64,000 nt of DNA from Sporolactobacillus terrae DSM 11697 (GTDB taxonomy: Bacteria > Bacillota > Bacilli > Bacillales > Sporolactobacillaceae), in the NCBI RefSeq assembly GCF_000648615.1, contig NZ_JFZC01000027.1:1-64000 (forward strand), in the 5' to 3' direction. The notes beneath the pieces were generated by a model. That model ran no database searches, was not told where the DNA came from, and was given only the letters and a program-made list of their open reading frames with translations. Shown piece by piece: positions 35,233-44,600 of this stretch. The first letter of the stretch is position 1. Every line of letters starts with the position of its first letter. The translations under genes and the position numbers were made by a program.

Positions 35233-35274
35233 AAAAAAGACGAAGCGGTTCGTAAAAACCGCTCCGTCTTTTTC
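35233..35274. terminator. Terminator of ywdK, possibly bidirectional
   Basis: AAAGACGAAGCGGTT pairs with AACCGCTCCGTCTTT with one mismatch, and has A/T runs on both sides. It lies 8 bases beyond the ywdK stop. Confidence 0.85.
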
Positions 35275-35281
35275 GCGTACA

Positions 35282-35656
35282 TCACGCACGCAAGACCGCT
35301 GCAACAACGAGTACCCAGCTGATGAGAAAAAGAACGCCGCCAATCGGTGTGATCGCCCCCAGTACGCGGACACCGCTAAGCGTGAGTGCATACAAGCTTC
35401 CTGAAAAGAGCACGACGCCAAGCGTCATCAACCAGCCGGCCCAAGCGAGCAGTGTCGTCTGTCCAGTGAAGACCGTCAGAGCCAAAATGCCAATCAAAAT
35501 CAGCCCTAGTGCGTGAACCATTTGATACTGAACGCCGGTTTGGAAAATGGAAAGATTCTGCTCCGTCAAGCGCGCCTTCAGCACATGTGCGCCAAAAGCG
35601 CCAAAAGTAACCGATAAGAACGCCAGAATGGCACCAATTGCAATAAAAACTTTCAC
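35282..35656 (-). CDS. ywdK: YwdK-like DUF423 membrane protein
   Basis: 124 residues, four membrane segments (about 4-24, 44-63, 69-90, 97-121). FGAFGAHVLKARLTEQNLSIFQTGVQYQMVHALGLILIG is the DUF423 signature. Function unknown. In B. subtilis ywdK also lies beside gerQ (ywdL), so the synteny supports the call. GGGGGGCTTC before the ATG serves as ribosome site. Confidence 0.9.
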   Translation of the reverse strand: MKVFIAIGAILAFLSVTFGAFGAHVLKARLTEQNLSIFQTGVQYQMVHALGLILIGILALTVFTGQTTLLAWAGWLMTLGVVLFSGSLYALTLSGVRVLGAITPIGGVLFLISWVLVVAAVLRA

Positions 35657-35754
35657 ATGAAGCCCCCCCTCTCATTATTTGTCCCAATGCGTATTCCTTC
35701 ATCGCTTGCATCGCTTTAATGAAAGCTGCACGCTTTACGCAACGGTTTTGTTGC

Positions 35755-36627
35755 TTATTTCTCATTCCAATAGTTTTTATAAATCGCTTGTGTGCCGCTG
35801 TTTTCTTCGCCCTGATCAGCGAGCGCTTCGTAGATCTCCTTTGACAAGGCGAGGCCCGGAGCATCCATGCCCATGGCTTGCGTTGATTCCAAAGCAATTC
35901 GTTCATCCTTGATCAAATGCTTGATGTAAAAACCGGGTTCGAAATCTCCTTTTAGCATGCGCGGCCCCAGATTGCTCAGTGACCAGCTGCCAGCAGCCCC
36001 GGTTTCAATACTCTCCATGACTTTGTCTGTATCAAGTCCAGCGTGTTTTGCATAGGCTAACGCCTCGGCCACACCGATCATATTGGATGCGATCGCGATC
36101 TGATTGGCCATCTTTGTATGCTGACCGGAGCCTGCTTTCCCTTGATACACGATCTTCTGGCCCATCGCCTGGAAAACGGGTGTCATTGCTTCGGCGTCGT
36201 GCGCGTCACCGCCGACCATGATGGACAGCGTCCCATTCTTTGCCCCGACATCTCCGCCGGACACCGGAGCATCCAATGCATGCAGCCCTTTAGGGGCAGC
36301 CGCCCGATAAATTTTTTCAGCGAGCTGCGGCGAAGACGTTGTCATATCAATCAGATAGGCGCCTGCTTTTGCATGAGCGATGATCCCATTATCAAAATAA
36401 ACGGAAGCCACATCTTTAGGATAACCAACCATTGTAATCACAATGTCGGCTCCTTCAGCGGCTTCCGCGGGACTTGCTTTCCAGACTGCGCCTTCGGCAA
36501 TAAGATCGTCTGCCTTGCTTTTGGTACGATTATAAACGTGAAGTGCAAAACCCGCCTTCATCAAATTGCGGATCATGCCTTTGCCCATAACTCCGGTTCC
36601 AATAAACCCAATCGTCTTTTCTGCCAT
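35755..36627 (-). CDS. ykwC: NAD(P)-dependent 3-hydroxyacid dehydrogenase, YkwC-like
   Basis: 290 residues from ATG 36627 (GAGTGAGAGG upstream); the longer frame to 36657 lacks a ribosome site. The Rossmann motif GFIGTGVMGKGMIRNL is at the N-terminus, DAPVSGGDVGAKNGTLSIMVGG around 117-138 is the substrate loop, and GKAGSGQHTKMANQ holds the catalytic Lys. It belongs to the 3-hydroxyisobutyrate/tartronate-semialdehyde dehydrogenase superfamily; the full-length match to YkwC is close, but its substrate is unproven. Confidence 0.88.
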   Translation of the reverse strand: MAEKTIGFIGTGVMGKGMIRNLMKAGFALHVYNRTKSKADDLIAEGAVWKASPAEAAEGADIVITMVGYPKDVASVYFDNGIIAHAKAGAYLIDMTTSSPQLAEKIYRAAAPKGLHALDAPVSGGDVGAKNGTLSIMVGGDAHDAEAMTPVFQAMGQKIVYQGKAGSGQHTKMANQIAIASNMIGVAEALAYAKHAGLDTDKVMESIETGAAGSWSLSNLGPRMLKGDFEPGFYIKHLIKDERIALESTQAMGMDAPGLALSKEIYEALADQGEENSGTQAIYKNYWNEK

Positions 36628-36708
36628 GCCTCTCACTCGCTTTCCTATCCTTAGCATCTAGGATAACGATAGCATGAACACCTCTCATTTTCACGTCATA
36701 CGCAGTGC

Positions 36709-37968
36709 TCAGACCTTTCGAATTTGGAAAAAGTGAGTGAACACCCAAGGATAGACCGCCATCGGAAAGTTAATCTGCCAAGAACCGATACCAGCGATTC
36801 GCGAATCGTAAACCAGCTGTGCCTTTGCAAACAAACTGCGCACATCTTCAAACCAGACCACGCGGTTCTGACCGCTGTCGTCGGTATAATAGAAATAAGC
36901 GGCTTGATCTGTTGTTGAATAATTAATCGGTACCTGTTCGCTCATTGCCAGATCAATGGCGGCTTGATACGTAATCGCCCGGCCCGGATTCTGAGCGGAA
37001 AACGGAATCGGCCAATCATAACCGTAAAAAGGTGTACCCATGATTATTTTATTTCGATCCATTAGGCTAGCAGCAAATTCAAGCGTTTCGCGAACAAGCT
37101 GAATTGGAGCGGTTGCTCCTGGCTCACTCCCGCTATAATGCCAGTCATACGCCATAATGAAGAATTGATCGACGATCGCACCGATTGCTGCATAGTCATA
37201 GCCACGCACCCAAGGCACATCATCATTCGTTTTTGCAGGCACAGCGATACTCAGATTCAAATTGGCCGATTGTGTCCTTTGCTTTAGCGCTTGCAGAAAC
37301 ATCACAAACGCATTGCGATCCGCCGGCAGTACGCCTTCGAAATCAATATTGATCCCGCCGTAGCCGCTGGAGGTCGCCATGTTGATCATGTTGTCGATCA
37401 GAGTCTGCTGCACACTCGGTGTATTTAAAACACGTTGCACTAAAGCCGAATTAAATCCGGTCGCCGTCAAATTGGTTACGGTCAGCACCGGGGTCACCCG
37501 CCCGCGCCAAGCGGCAAGCACCGCGGCATTGTCATTGAGCGGACTCAGATCGCCGTTCCAATTAAAATGCGTTTCAAAAAGTGCAATGTACGTTAAATAC
37601 GGCGCATTATTAGCAATAACCGATTGATCAAGCGCCGGCGTCCGAAGCTGTGAATAGCTGAAATGAGTGGCGACGCGCCGCTCAATCGTTGGAAGATTAA
37701 TTTTCTGACCAATACTCAGCTGATCTGGGTTGATTCCTGGATTTGCTTGTCGGAGCGCGCTTAACGGTACATAAGCCATACGCGAAATCGTCCATAAACT
37801 GTCACCGGGCTGCACTGTATAAACATCGCTAGTCACCAGCAGCGCTTGACCGGTAACAATATTTGTCGCCGCCAGCCCATTGACGCTTCTCAATGTGTCC
37901 ACCGGAACATCAAACTTCTGACTGATCGCAAATAAAGAGTCTCCGGTTCTTACTGTATAAACAAACAT
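36709..37968 (-). CDS. LysM-GH18 spore cortex glycosidase, SleL/YaaH-type
   Basis: 419 residues from ATG 37968, preceded by GGGAAGGGTG. Two LysM repeats come first (VYTVRTGDSLFAISQKF and VYTVQPGDSLWTISRMA, together about residues 2-95). A GH18 domain follows to about 415 with YGGINIDFEGVLPADRN, holding the catalytic Glu. No signal peptide, as expected for a mother-cell protein deposited on the spore. Acts as N-acetylglucosaminidase on cortex fragments. CATACCT at 38001-38007 with GCCTATGTT upstream could be a sigma-E promoter (weak). Confidence 0.88.
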   Translation of the reverse strand: MFVYTVRTGDSLFAISQKFDVPVDTLRSVNGLAATNIVTGQALLVTSDVYTVQPGDSLWTISRMAYVPLSALRQANPGINPDQLSIGQKINLPTIERRVATHFSYSQLRTPALDQSVIANNAPYLTYIALFETHFNWNGDLSPLNDNAAVLAAWRGRVTPVLTVTNLTATGFNSALVQRVLNTPSVQQTLIDNMINMATSSGYGGINIDFEGVLPADRNAFVMFLQALKQRTQSANLNLSIAVPAKTNDDVPWVRGYDYAAIGAIVDQFFIMAYDWHYSGSEPGATAPIQLVRETLEFAASLMDRNKIIMGTPFYGYDWPIPFSAQNPGRAITYQAAIDLAMSEQVPINYSTTDQAAYFYYTDDSGQNRVVWFEDVRSLFAKAQLVYDSRIAGIGSWQINFPMAVYPWVFTHFFQIRKV

Positions 37969-38218
37969 TGTTTCACCCTTCCCCGCGCACCAAGATTTAC
38001 AGGTATGCACGATACTCAAACATAGGCATTTCACTCTAACTTATTCAGCAGCTGAGGAACGGTTCCACAACGGTACATAGATTCATAGAGAAAAAAGCGT
38101 TATGATAAGAGACGTTGCGAATTTTATTGATCACTATGAGCAACCTGTGGTAGAATGAACGCCCTTAAAGTGAAGGGCATAGAGTATAGAAAAGTACGGA
38201 AAGAAACGAGGGTTATTT
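37969..38218. promoter_or_regulatory. Divergent promoter gap, sleL-type gene and aminotransferase
   Basis: TTGATC (38127-38132), 18-base spacer, TAGAAT (38151-38156) with a TGG-extended -10 drives the aminotransferase gene. A small hairpin GCCCTT/AAGGGC lies at 38161-38178 at the start of its leader. No SAM riboswitch or T-box is recognisable. Confidence 0.5.
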
Positions 38219-39412
38219 ATGGCTGAATTCATTCCATCCCGGCAAGTTCAAGCGCTTCCCGCCAATTACTTCACCAGCATTGAACAAAAAATTGATGCTG
38301 TGGTGAAGCAGGGCATTGATGTCATCCATCTTCATACCGGCAGTCCGGATCAGCCGACGCCGAAACCAATTATCGAAGCAATGAATCAAGCCGCTCCGCT
38401 CCATGAGAATCAAGGTTATCCTACTGCAGGCGGCAAACGTTCTTTTAAAGAAGCAATCAGCAGCTTTTACAGACGCGAATATGGGGTCACGCTTGATCCC
38501 GAAACAGAGGTGACCGTCTTTGACGGGGCAACGGTGGCGATTTCAGCATTACCGCAAACACTGCTAAATCCGGGCGATGTCATGTTGACGACCGATCCCG
38601 GCTACCCGCTGTACTACGTCTGTCCGGAACTTGCCGGTGCGCGGACCTACGGAATCCCGGTGCGCGCAGAAGACGACTTTTTACCGGATTATCGAACGAT
38701 TCCTGCAGATATTTTGGAAAAAGCGCATTTGCTGATGTTAAACTATCCGAATAATCCAACCGGAGCAATGGCTACCGAGGCATTCTTTGCTGATACGGTA
38801 CGTTTCTCACGCAAACATCAAATGCCGGTTGTCCATGATTTTGCCTATGCGGCATTCGGTTTTGACGGGAAACGTCCAATCAGCTTCCTGCAGACGCCGG
38901 GCGCAAAGGAACAAGGCATTGAAGTGTACACGTTGTCAAAAACATACAACATGGCCGGATTCCGGGTCGGCTTTGCAGTCGGAAATGCGTCAATTATCCG
39001 CGCGCTCAGCACCTTCCACGACATTGATCACTCCGATGTCCCGAGCCCGATTCAGGATGCGGGATCGGCTGCGCTGCTTGGCGCGCAGCAGTCAGTTCAG
39101 CAATTATGCGCGCTTTACGAACAGCGCCGAAATGTCTTAGTCGAAAGCATGCGCGCGATTGGTTGGGATGTCCGTGCACCAAAGGGATCATTCTTCTGTT
39201 GGTTCAAGGTACCGAACGGTTACACTTCCGAGTCCTTTGCTGATGCTCTGCTCGAACGTGCTCATGTTGCCGTCGCACCCGGCGCCGGTTTCGGCACCCA
39301 TGGCGATCAATTTGTACGCGTCGGACTGCTTGAGCCTGAAGAACGGCTCAAAGAAGCCGCCGAACGCATTAAAGCATCAGGAATTTTAAGTGAAGCACCC
39401 GTAAAAAATTAA
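38219..39412 (+). CDS. Class I/II PLP aminotransferase, MtnE-like
   Basis: 397 residues, fold type I. LNYPNNPTGAMA and TLSKTYNMAGFRVGFAVGN, the latter with the PLP-binding Lys near residue 240, are clear. GSPDQPTPKPIIEAM and YPTAGGKRSFKEAI fit the branch containing MtnE (methionine salvage) and LL-diaminopimelate aminotransferase; size equals MtnE. No other mtn gene is nearby, so the substrate is uncertain. RBS ACGAGGG before the ATG, then a strong terminator. Confidence 0.82.
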   Translation: MAEFIPSRQVQALPANYFTSIEQKIDAVVKQGIDVIHLHTGSPDQPTPKPIIEAMNQAAPLHENQGYPTAGGKRSFKEAISSFYRREYGVTLDPETEVTVFDGATVAISALPQTLLNPGDVMLTTDPGYPLYYVCPELAGARTYGIPVRAEDDFLPDYRTIPADILEKAHLLMLNYPNNPTGAMATEAFFADTVRFSRKHQMPVVHDFAYAAFGFDGKRPISFLQTPGAKEQGIEVYTLSKTYNMAGFRVGFAVGNASIIRALSTFHDIDHSDVPSPIQDAGSAALLGAQQSVQQLCALYEQRRNVLVESMRAIGWDVRAPKGSFFCWFKVPNGYTSESFADALLERAHVAVAPGAGFGTHGDQFVRVGLLEPEERLKEAAERIKASGILSEAPVKN

Positions 39413-39425
39413 GCATAAGAGAAAC

Positions 39426-39468
39426 AAAAAGAACTTTTCCCGATGCTATTCGGGAAAAGTTCTTTTTT
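39426..39468. terminator. Bidirectional terminator, aminotransferase and yisL
   Basis: AAAAAGAACTTTTCCCG pairs with CGGGAAAAGTTCTTTTT. The yisL stop codon touches its edge, so both convergent genes use it. Confidence 0.92.
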
Positions 39469-39793
39469 AAATGACGCGGTAGCCGATCAACAGAATCACA
39501 ATTAAGACTACCGTACTGAGCACGAGCAGAAGTCCTGCCGGTTGCTGTTTTTTCCGTTTGCCAAGCGCCGCTTCCATCAAACCGATTAATGCAAAGGACA
39601 GAACGGCTTTAACGACCAGCATGAACGGAAAATGGATGATGAACAGCATCGCTATTCCGGTTCCAATCATCACCAAATAAGTGAGCCGCAGGATCATACT
39701 CCATACTTTTTGCTGGTAGAAAAGATAGCTCAGGAGAAAAAGAATCACCATAAGTCCCCAAACCAGCCCATGGATTTGTGCCAAACTATGCAT
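39467..39793 (-). CDS. yisL: YisL-like DUF1516 membrane protein
   Basis: 108 residues from ATG 39793, preceded by AAGAGGAATAG; the open frame to 39964 adds an unsupported segment. Four membrane segments. SLAQIHGLVWGLMVILFLLSYLF and MILRLTYLVMIGTGIAML match the YisL family, and ALIGLMEAALGKRKKQQ the C-terminal block. Function unknown. A single gene. Confidence 0.85.
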   Translation of the reverse strand: MHSLAQIHGLVWGLMVILFLLSYLFYQQKVWSMILRLTYLVMIGTGIAMLFIIHFPFMLVVKAVLSFALIGLMEAALGKRKKQQPAGLLLVLSTVVLIVILLIGYRVI

Positions 39794-40000
39794 CACTATT
39801 CCTCTTTTCTTGTACGAAACTCTCTTTATTTTACCATGAACCTGTACCATTCCCAGGCCAAGCCGCATCGATGTACCCACACATTCGAAAAACAGGACCA
39901 TCCACACAAAAGTTGTCACCAACGACCCCAGAAGCGCGCATACAAGAAGGTGCCTCAACGTCACCTTTGACTATTGAGACACCTTCCTTGAGATCAATAA

Positions 40001-41446
40001 TTAATTGCCATGACGTGACAGGTCACATTGCTCAAGCGGAATCAGTTTCGTTCTCATTTTCCACTTGGCAATCAGCCAAACGGCGAGGAAAATAGGAATG
40101 CCGATGTAAGCGGCAATAATTCCGCCCCAGTCGATTTCCCCTCCAGAAAAAGCACCGAAACTCTGACCGATAATGACGATCAGGCAGACGGCAAAAGCAA
40201 ACAGCGGACCGAATGGGAACCATTTCGCCCGGTATGGCAGATCACTAAGCTTACCGCCTTGTGCAACATAAGCACGCCGGAATCGATAATGGCTGATTGC
40301 GATCCCGAGCCAAGCAATAAACCCGCACATGCCCGATGCGCTGAGCAGCCAGTTATAAACAATACCATCGCCAAAGCCGGAAGCAAAGAAGGCAAGCAGG
40401 CCAAAGGCTGCCGTAACGATCAGCGACCAAATCGGAATGCCGTGTCGCGTAACATAGCCGAGGAATTTCGGCGCCTTGCCCTCTGTGGCGAGTGCATAAA
40501 GCATACGTGTCGATGCGTACAGACCTGAATTGCCTGCCGACAGAACAGCTGTCAAAATCACCGCGTTCATGACTGATGCAGCAACAGCAAGCCCGGCGCG
40601 GTCAAACACCAATGTGAACGGGCTGACCATGACCGAGTCCGTCGCTGACAGATTGTGATTGGTATAAGGTAGAATCATAGCAATGACAAATATGGCCAAA
40701 ATATAGAAGAGCAGAATACGCCAGAAAATCGTATTCATCGCTTTCGGAACATTTTTTTCTGGATGCTCGCTTTCACCCGCACTGACGCCGAGCAGTTCAG
40801 TCCCTTGGAATGAATAGCCCGCCGCCAGAAAGACGCCGAATGCAGCGAGAAAACCGCCATGGAACGGTGCATCGCCCACGGTAAAGTTCGAGAATCCAGG
40901 CACACCCCCGCCTAAGATACGGAAAATCATCAGCAAACCGATGATGATAAAAATAATGACGGTCACAACTTTAATAATGGCAAACCAGTATTCGGACTCG
41001 CCGTAGCCTTTCACAGTCAAGGCATTCAGTAAGAAAATAATCGCTAGAAACAGACCGCTCCATAGCATGGATGGACTGTCCGGGAACCAGAATTTCATGA
41101 TCAGCGTTGCCGCCGACAATTCACTGGCAATCGTGATCGCCCAGTTATACCAGTAATTCCAACCGAGTGCAAAACCAAAGGACGGATCGACAAAGCGGGT
41201 TGCATAGGTACTGAACGACCCACTGATCGGCATATAGGTAGCCAGCTCACCCAAGCTGGTCATCAGGAAGTACACCATCACTCCGGTCAGTCCATAAGCA
41301 AGCAGTGCTCCACCCGGTCCGGCAGTATAGATCGCGTTCCCGCTCGCTAGGAACAATCCGGTTCCGATCGCCCCTCCAAGCGAAATCATCGTTAGGTGAC
41401 GTGACTTCAATCCGCGTTGCAATTGATTCTTGCTGTCTTTCTTCAC
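40001..41446 (-). CDS. lysP: Lysine permease, LysP-type
   Basis: 481 residues, twelve membrane segments, amino acid-polyamine-organocation family. MISLGGAIGTGLFLASG, GSFSTYATRFVDPSFGFALGWNYWYNW and the C-terminal KLIPLEQCDLSRHG follow the LysP pattern. A lysine riboswitch and terminator precede it, which strongly supports lysine as substrate. RBS GAGAGAGAAC precedes the ATG. Monocistronic. Confidence 0.93.
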   Translation of the reverse strand: MKKDSKNQLQRGLKSRHLTMISLGGAIGTGLFLASGNAIYTAGPGGALLAYGLTGVMVYFLMTSLGELATYMPISGSFSTYATRFVDPSFGFALGWNYWYNWAITIASELSAATLIMKFWFPDSPSMLWSGLFLAIIFLLNALTVKGYGESEYWFAIIKVVTVIIFIIIGLLMIFRILGGGVPGFSNFTVGDAPFHGGFLAAFGVFLAAGYSFQGTELLGVSAGESEHPEKNVPKAMNTIFWRILLFYILAIFVIAMILPYTNHNLSATDSVMVSPFTLVFDRAGLAVAASVMNAVILTAVLSAGNSGLYASTRMLYALATEGKAPKFLGYVTRHGIPIWSLIVTAAFGLLAFFASGFGDGIVYNWLLSASGMCGFIAWLGIAISHYRFRRAYVAQGGKLSDLPYRAKWFPFGPLFAFAVCLIVIIGQSFGAFSGGEIDWGGIIAAYIGIPIFLAVWLIAKWKMRTKLIPLEQCDLSRHGN

Positions 41447-41506
41447 TTGTTCTCTCTCCCTCTCTGTAATTCAGAGGAACATGCGGCATAAAAATGAATG
41501 AACGAT

Positions 41507-41548
41507 AAAAACGCCCGTCAAAAGCATCGTGATGCTCTTAAACGGGCG
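41507..41548 (-). terminator. Riboswitch expression-platform terminator
   Basis: Minus strand: CGCCCGTTTAAGAGCATC pairs with GATGCTTTTGACGGGCG, then TTTTT, ending 60 bases before lysP. It lies about 80 bases after the aptamer and is the likely off-state terminator. Confidence 0.9.
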
Positions 41549-41627
41549 AACTCTTCATAGTAAAGTTAATAAGATCTGCTTGAAAATTAAAGTCAATCGA
41601 TCCACTCACTCCACGCACATCTTCCCC

Positions 41628-41797
41628 GATAGCACACCACACGCAAACTGCTCGCATGTGACAGTTTCGCTCCTTTCGGAAACGAACCCAACCGATTCGG
41701 CAAGGGATCCGAACCCGCTTCGGCAACAGTTCCTTACGCACACCGTCCGGCGTCCCTTCGCCTCAGATGTACTTCTCATAACTGCCGCGCCTCTACC
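41628..41797 (-). ncRNA. Lysine riboswitch (L box) aptamer
   Basis: About 170 nucleotides on the minus strand. Conserved L-box blocks in order: GGTAGAGGCGCG, GAGAAGTA, GTTGCCGAAGC, CGAAAGGAG and ACTGTCA. The closing P1 helix GGTAG (41797) pairs with CTATC (41632-41628). Order, spacing and length agree with the B. subtilis lysC riboswitch. Binding lysine should favour the terminator and switch off lysP. Confidence 0.93.
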
Positions 41798-41837
41798 CCC
41801 TCTGTTTGCGAGGAGACTTTTTTCGACAACAGGCTTA

Positions 41838-41866
41838 ATTCTACCTGCATCCCAGATAAAATTCAA
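41838..41866 (-). promoter_or_regulatory. Promoter of the lysP riboswitch transcript
   Basis: Minus-strand TTGAAT (41861-41866), 17-base spacer, TAGAAT (41838-41843). Start near 41831, about 34 bases before the aptamer. Confidence 0.75.
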
Positions 41867-41992
41867 CCAAAAGGCCTTTTTAAACCGGTATTTCAGGAAC
41901 TTACCAATGCATGCACGTTTGTGTCAACGTTATAGATAAGATCAATAAACATCGGCGAACCACTGCCGACCAATTCAACTCAGGGCGTGACG

Positions 41993-43780
41993 TCATACCG
42001 GTTCCTGCTGCGCCTCCTGATACTCAGCAATCGCCTTCATAAAGGCTTGTCCGTATTTTTCCAGCTTCTGCTGGCCAACGCCTTTGATCATTAGGAATTC
42101 ATGGTCCGTTGAGGGGAGCCGTGCGCTCATTTCGCGCAAAGACTGATCAGAGAAAATAATATAGGGCGGCACATATTCTTTCTGAGCCAGTGCCTTGCGT
42201 ACTTGTTTCAAAGTTTCAAAGAGTGCATCGTCCACAGCAAGACGTTCCGCACGTACGCTGCCCTTTTTATACACCTTTGCTTCGCCTTTTAAAACAGCGA
42301 GCGAGCGATCGCTCAGTGCGAGCACCGGATAAGCACCGCCTTGCTGCACAAGATACTGCTCGGCAGTCAGAAAATCGATGAATTCACTGATCTGCTTCTG
42401 CGTTTGCTCCTGCATGATGCCATAGGTTGAGAGCCGATTCAGATGAAATGTCTTCACCTTTTGATCCGATGCACCGGCGAGTACCTTGGCAACCATCATC
42501 TTGCCATAACGTTCGCGCAGCCGCTTGACACACGACAGTACTTTTTGGGCTTCAATCGTTACATCGGATTGTTCACGTGTATCCAAGCAGTTGCCGCAAT
42601 GCCCGCAATTGTCTGGATCTTTATCTCCGAAATAGCGCAATATGTAACCTTGCAAACACGTTTCTGTGTGGCAATAACCGATCATCTGCTCCAGCTTATG
42701 GTACTCCGCATGTTTCAATGCATCATCCATCTCAGATTGATCGATGAAGAATTTCTGCAGCCGAATGTCCTGTGGCGAAAACAACAGGATGCAATCGCTC
42801 TTTTCTCCATCGCGTCCGGCACGCCCTGCCTCCTGGTAATAGGCCTCAATATTGCGCGGCATATTGTAGTGAATCACAAAGCGTACATTGCTTTTATTAA
42901 TCCCCATACCAAACGCATTCGTCGCAACAAGGACCGTCAGATCATCATAGAGAAAACGTTCTTGACTCATCGCCCGTTCCTGTTCCGATAATCCAGCATG
43001 ATAGCGACCGACTGCCAGTCCTTTCTCCGCAAGGCGCGCAGATAAGCGGTCAACCTCTTTGCGGGTTGCAGCATAAACAATGCCCGGCTGATCCTGATTT
43101 TTCTTCAGATAGTCGAAAAGAAAGACATCCGCACTTTGTCCACGAATCACTTGAAAGTTCAGATTGTCACGGGCAAAGCCAGTAGCGATCACGTGATCCT
43201 GCGCAATCCCCAGAAGCTGACAAATATCTGCGGTGACATTCGGCGTCGCCGTTGCGGTCAGTGCGACAACCACCGGTTTCTGAGAAAAGCGCGTGATCAT
43301 CGCTGGAATCGAGCGATAGCTTGGCCGGAAGTCATGTCCCCATTGCGAGATGCAGTGCGCCTCATCGATAGCAACCAGAGAAACCTTCATCCGTTCCAGA
43401 GCCCGTACAAAATCAGGAACCTCTAATCGTTCTGGAGCGATGTAGACCAGTTTATACTTGCCGCGGGCAGCCGCTGTCAGGCGCTCTTTTCCTTCAGTGA
43501 AGCTGAGTGAGCTGTTGATGAAGGTTGCTTGGATGCCGGCATTGCCAAGCGCATCAACCTGATCCTTCATTAAAGAAATCAGTGGTGAAATGACAAGGGT
43601 AACGCCGGGGAAAAGCAGTGCCGGAATCTGGTAACAAAGCGATTTTCCGCCGCCCGTCGGCATAATGCCAATCGTGTCGTCGCCGTCAAGCAAGCGCGTA
43701 ATGATTTGATCTTGACCTCTGCGGAACTCATCATAGCCAAAATATTTTTTCAAGGCTCGGTGCGCTGCATCATCCATCAT
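41993..43780 (-). CDS. recQ: ATP-dependent DNA helicase RecQ
   Basis: 595 residues from ATG 43780 (AAAGGAG upstream); the open frame to 43852 has no ribosome site. Helicase motifs MPTGGGKSLCYQ, LVAIDEAHCISQWGHDFRP and YYQEAGRAGRDG are intact. The RQC zinc cysteines appear in CHTETCLQGYILRYFG...NCGHCGNC. A C-terminal HRDC domain starts near 515 (LFETLKQVRKALAQKEYVPPYIIF). Acts in recombinational repair and fork processing. Full length. Monocistronic. Confidence 0.96.
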   Translation of the reverse strand: MMDDAAHRALKKYFGYDEFRRGQDQIITRLLDGDDTIGIMPTGGGKSLCYQIPALLFPGVTLVISPLISLMKDQVDALGNAGIQATFINSSLSFTEGKERLTAAARGKYKLVYIAPERLEVPDFVRALERMKVSLVAIDEAHCISQWGHDFRPSYRSIPAMITRFSQKPVVVALTATATPNVTADICQLLGIAQDHVIATGFARDNLNFQVIRGQSADVFLFDYLKKNQDQPGIVYAATRKEVDRLSARLAEKGLAVGRYHAGLSEQERAMSQERFLYDDLTVLVATNAFGMGINKSNVRFVIHYNMPRNIEAYYQEAGRAGRDGEKSDCILLFSPQDIRLQKFFIDQSEMDDALKHAEYHKLEQMIGYCHTETCLQGYILRYFGDKDPDNCGHCGNCLDTREQSDVTIEAQKVLSCVKRLRERYGKMMVAKVLAGASDQKVKTFHLNRLSTYGIMQEQTQKQISEFIDFLTAEQYLVQQGGAYPVLALSDRSLAVLKGEAKVYKKGSVRAERLAVDDALFETLKQVRKALAQKEYVPPYIIFSDQSLREMSARLPSTDHEFLMIKGVGQQKLEKYGQAFMKAIAEYQEAQQEPV

Positions 43781-43927
43781 TGAAATCTCCTTTAATCGTT
43801 GGCCTGCGTATCGGATCGTACGGGACTGTCTGTAACATTCGCCCGCTTCCACAAGCCTTTTCCCATCCTTAAACGTCGTATAAACGCTAGACCCATTTTA
43901 TCATAATTATCCCGTTTGCTCTTGCCC

Positions 43928-44470
43928 TCACAGTTCAAGTTCAGACTGCCTGCGCGTGTCGGCACCAAGTACTTGATTCATCATGCGCAACGCATAGTCA
44001 TTATCCTCCTTGACGTTTGAGGCGCAACAATCTTGCGGCACCATCAGATGAAAGTCGCGCATATACGCATCATTTGCCGTAAACAAAACGCATAGGTTGC
44101 CTGCTACCCCAGTCAAGATCAATGTATCCGCACCCAAATCATGCAGGAGTGCATGAAGCGGCGTCGCGAAAAAGCCGGAATGTTTCGGTTTAATAATAAA
44201 GTAGTCCTCAGGATCGGGGAGGAGTTGACGTACCGCTTCAGCCCCCGGTCCTTCCAGCGCCGCGTGAATCAGATCATCGCGATTCGATGCCCAGCGGCCA
44301 CAATTATCGTTCACATAAATAATTGGAATGCCTTGTTTTCGCGCCCTGTCCATCAAACAGGCCAACGGATGAATCATTTGCTTGATGCCATTCAAGAGCA
44401 GCCCGGCTTTGCTGAATTGAAGCGGATTGATCATATCAATGATCAGCAAAGCTTTATTGTCGTTCTTCAT
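43928..44470 (-). CDS. Isochorismatase-like cysteine hydrolase
   Basis: 180 residues from ATG 44470, with GGAGG eight bases upstream; the frame to 44713 has no support. The catalytic triad is visible as Asp in ALLIIDMIN, Lys in IKPKHSGFF and Cys in LTGVAGNLCVLFTANDA. Members hydrolyse isochorismate, nicotinamide or ureido compounds; the substrate here is unknown. Divergent from the Hsp20 gene. Confidence 0.88.
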   Translation of the reverse strand: MKNDNKALLIIDMINPLQFSKAGLLLNGIKQMIHPLACLMDRARKQGIPIIYVNDNCGRWASNRDDLIHAALEGPGAEAVRQLLPDPEDYFIIKPKHSGFFATPLHALLHDLGADTLILTGVAGNLCVLFTANDAYMRDFHLMVPQDCCASNVKEDNDYALRMMNQVLGADTRRQSELEL

Positions 44471-44600
44471 CGCCCGCGCCTCCTCTGTTCCCCCATTATT
44501 GCCAAAGCGGTTGTTCCGCATTCGCCAATGAAAATCCACGAAACAAATCCACACCGGATACATATGATGGGAGCAGATAAGTATCTGAAAAGGAGGAGTC

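Noticed and set aside
35376-35906. 176-codon frame antisense across ywdK and the ykwC 3' end
   Set aside because: It is a same-strand alternative frame spanning two supported genes, with no domain or ribosome site.
38035-38218. SAM riboswitch before the MtnE-like aminotransferase
   Set aside because: None of the conserved SAM-I blocks is present; only a small GCCCTT/AAGGGC hairpin is seen.
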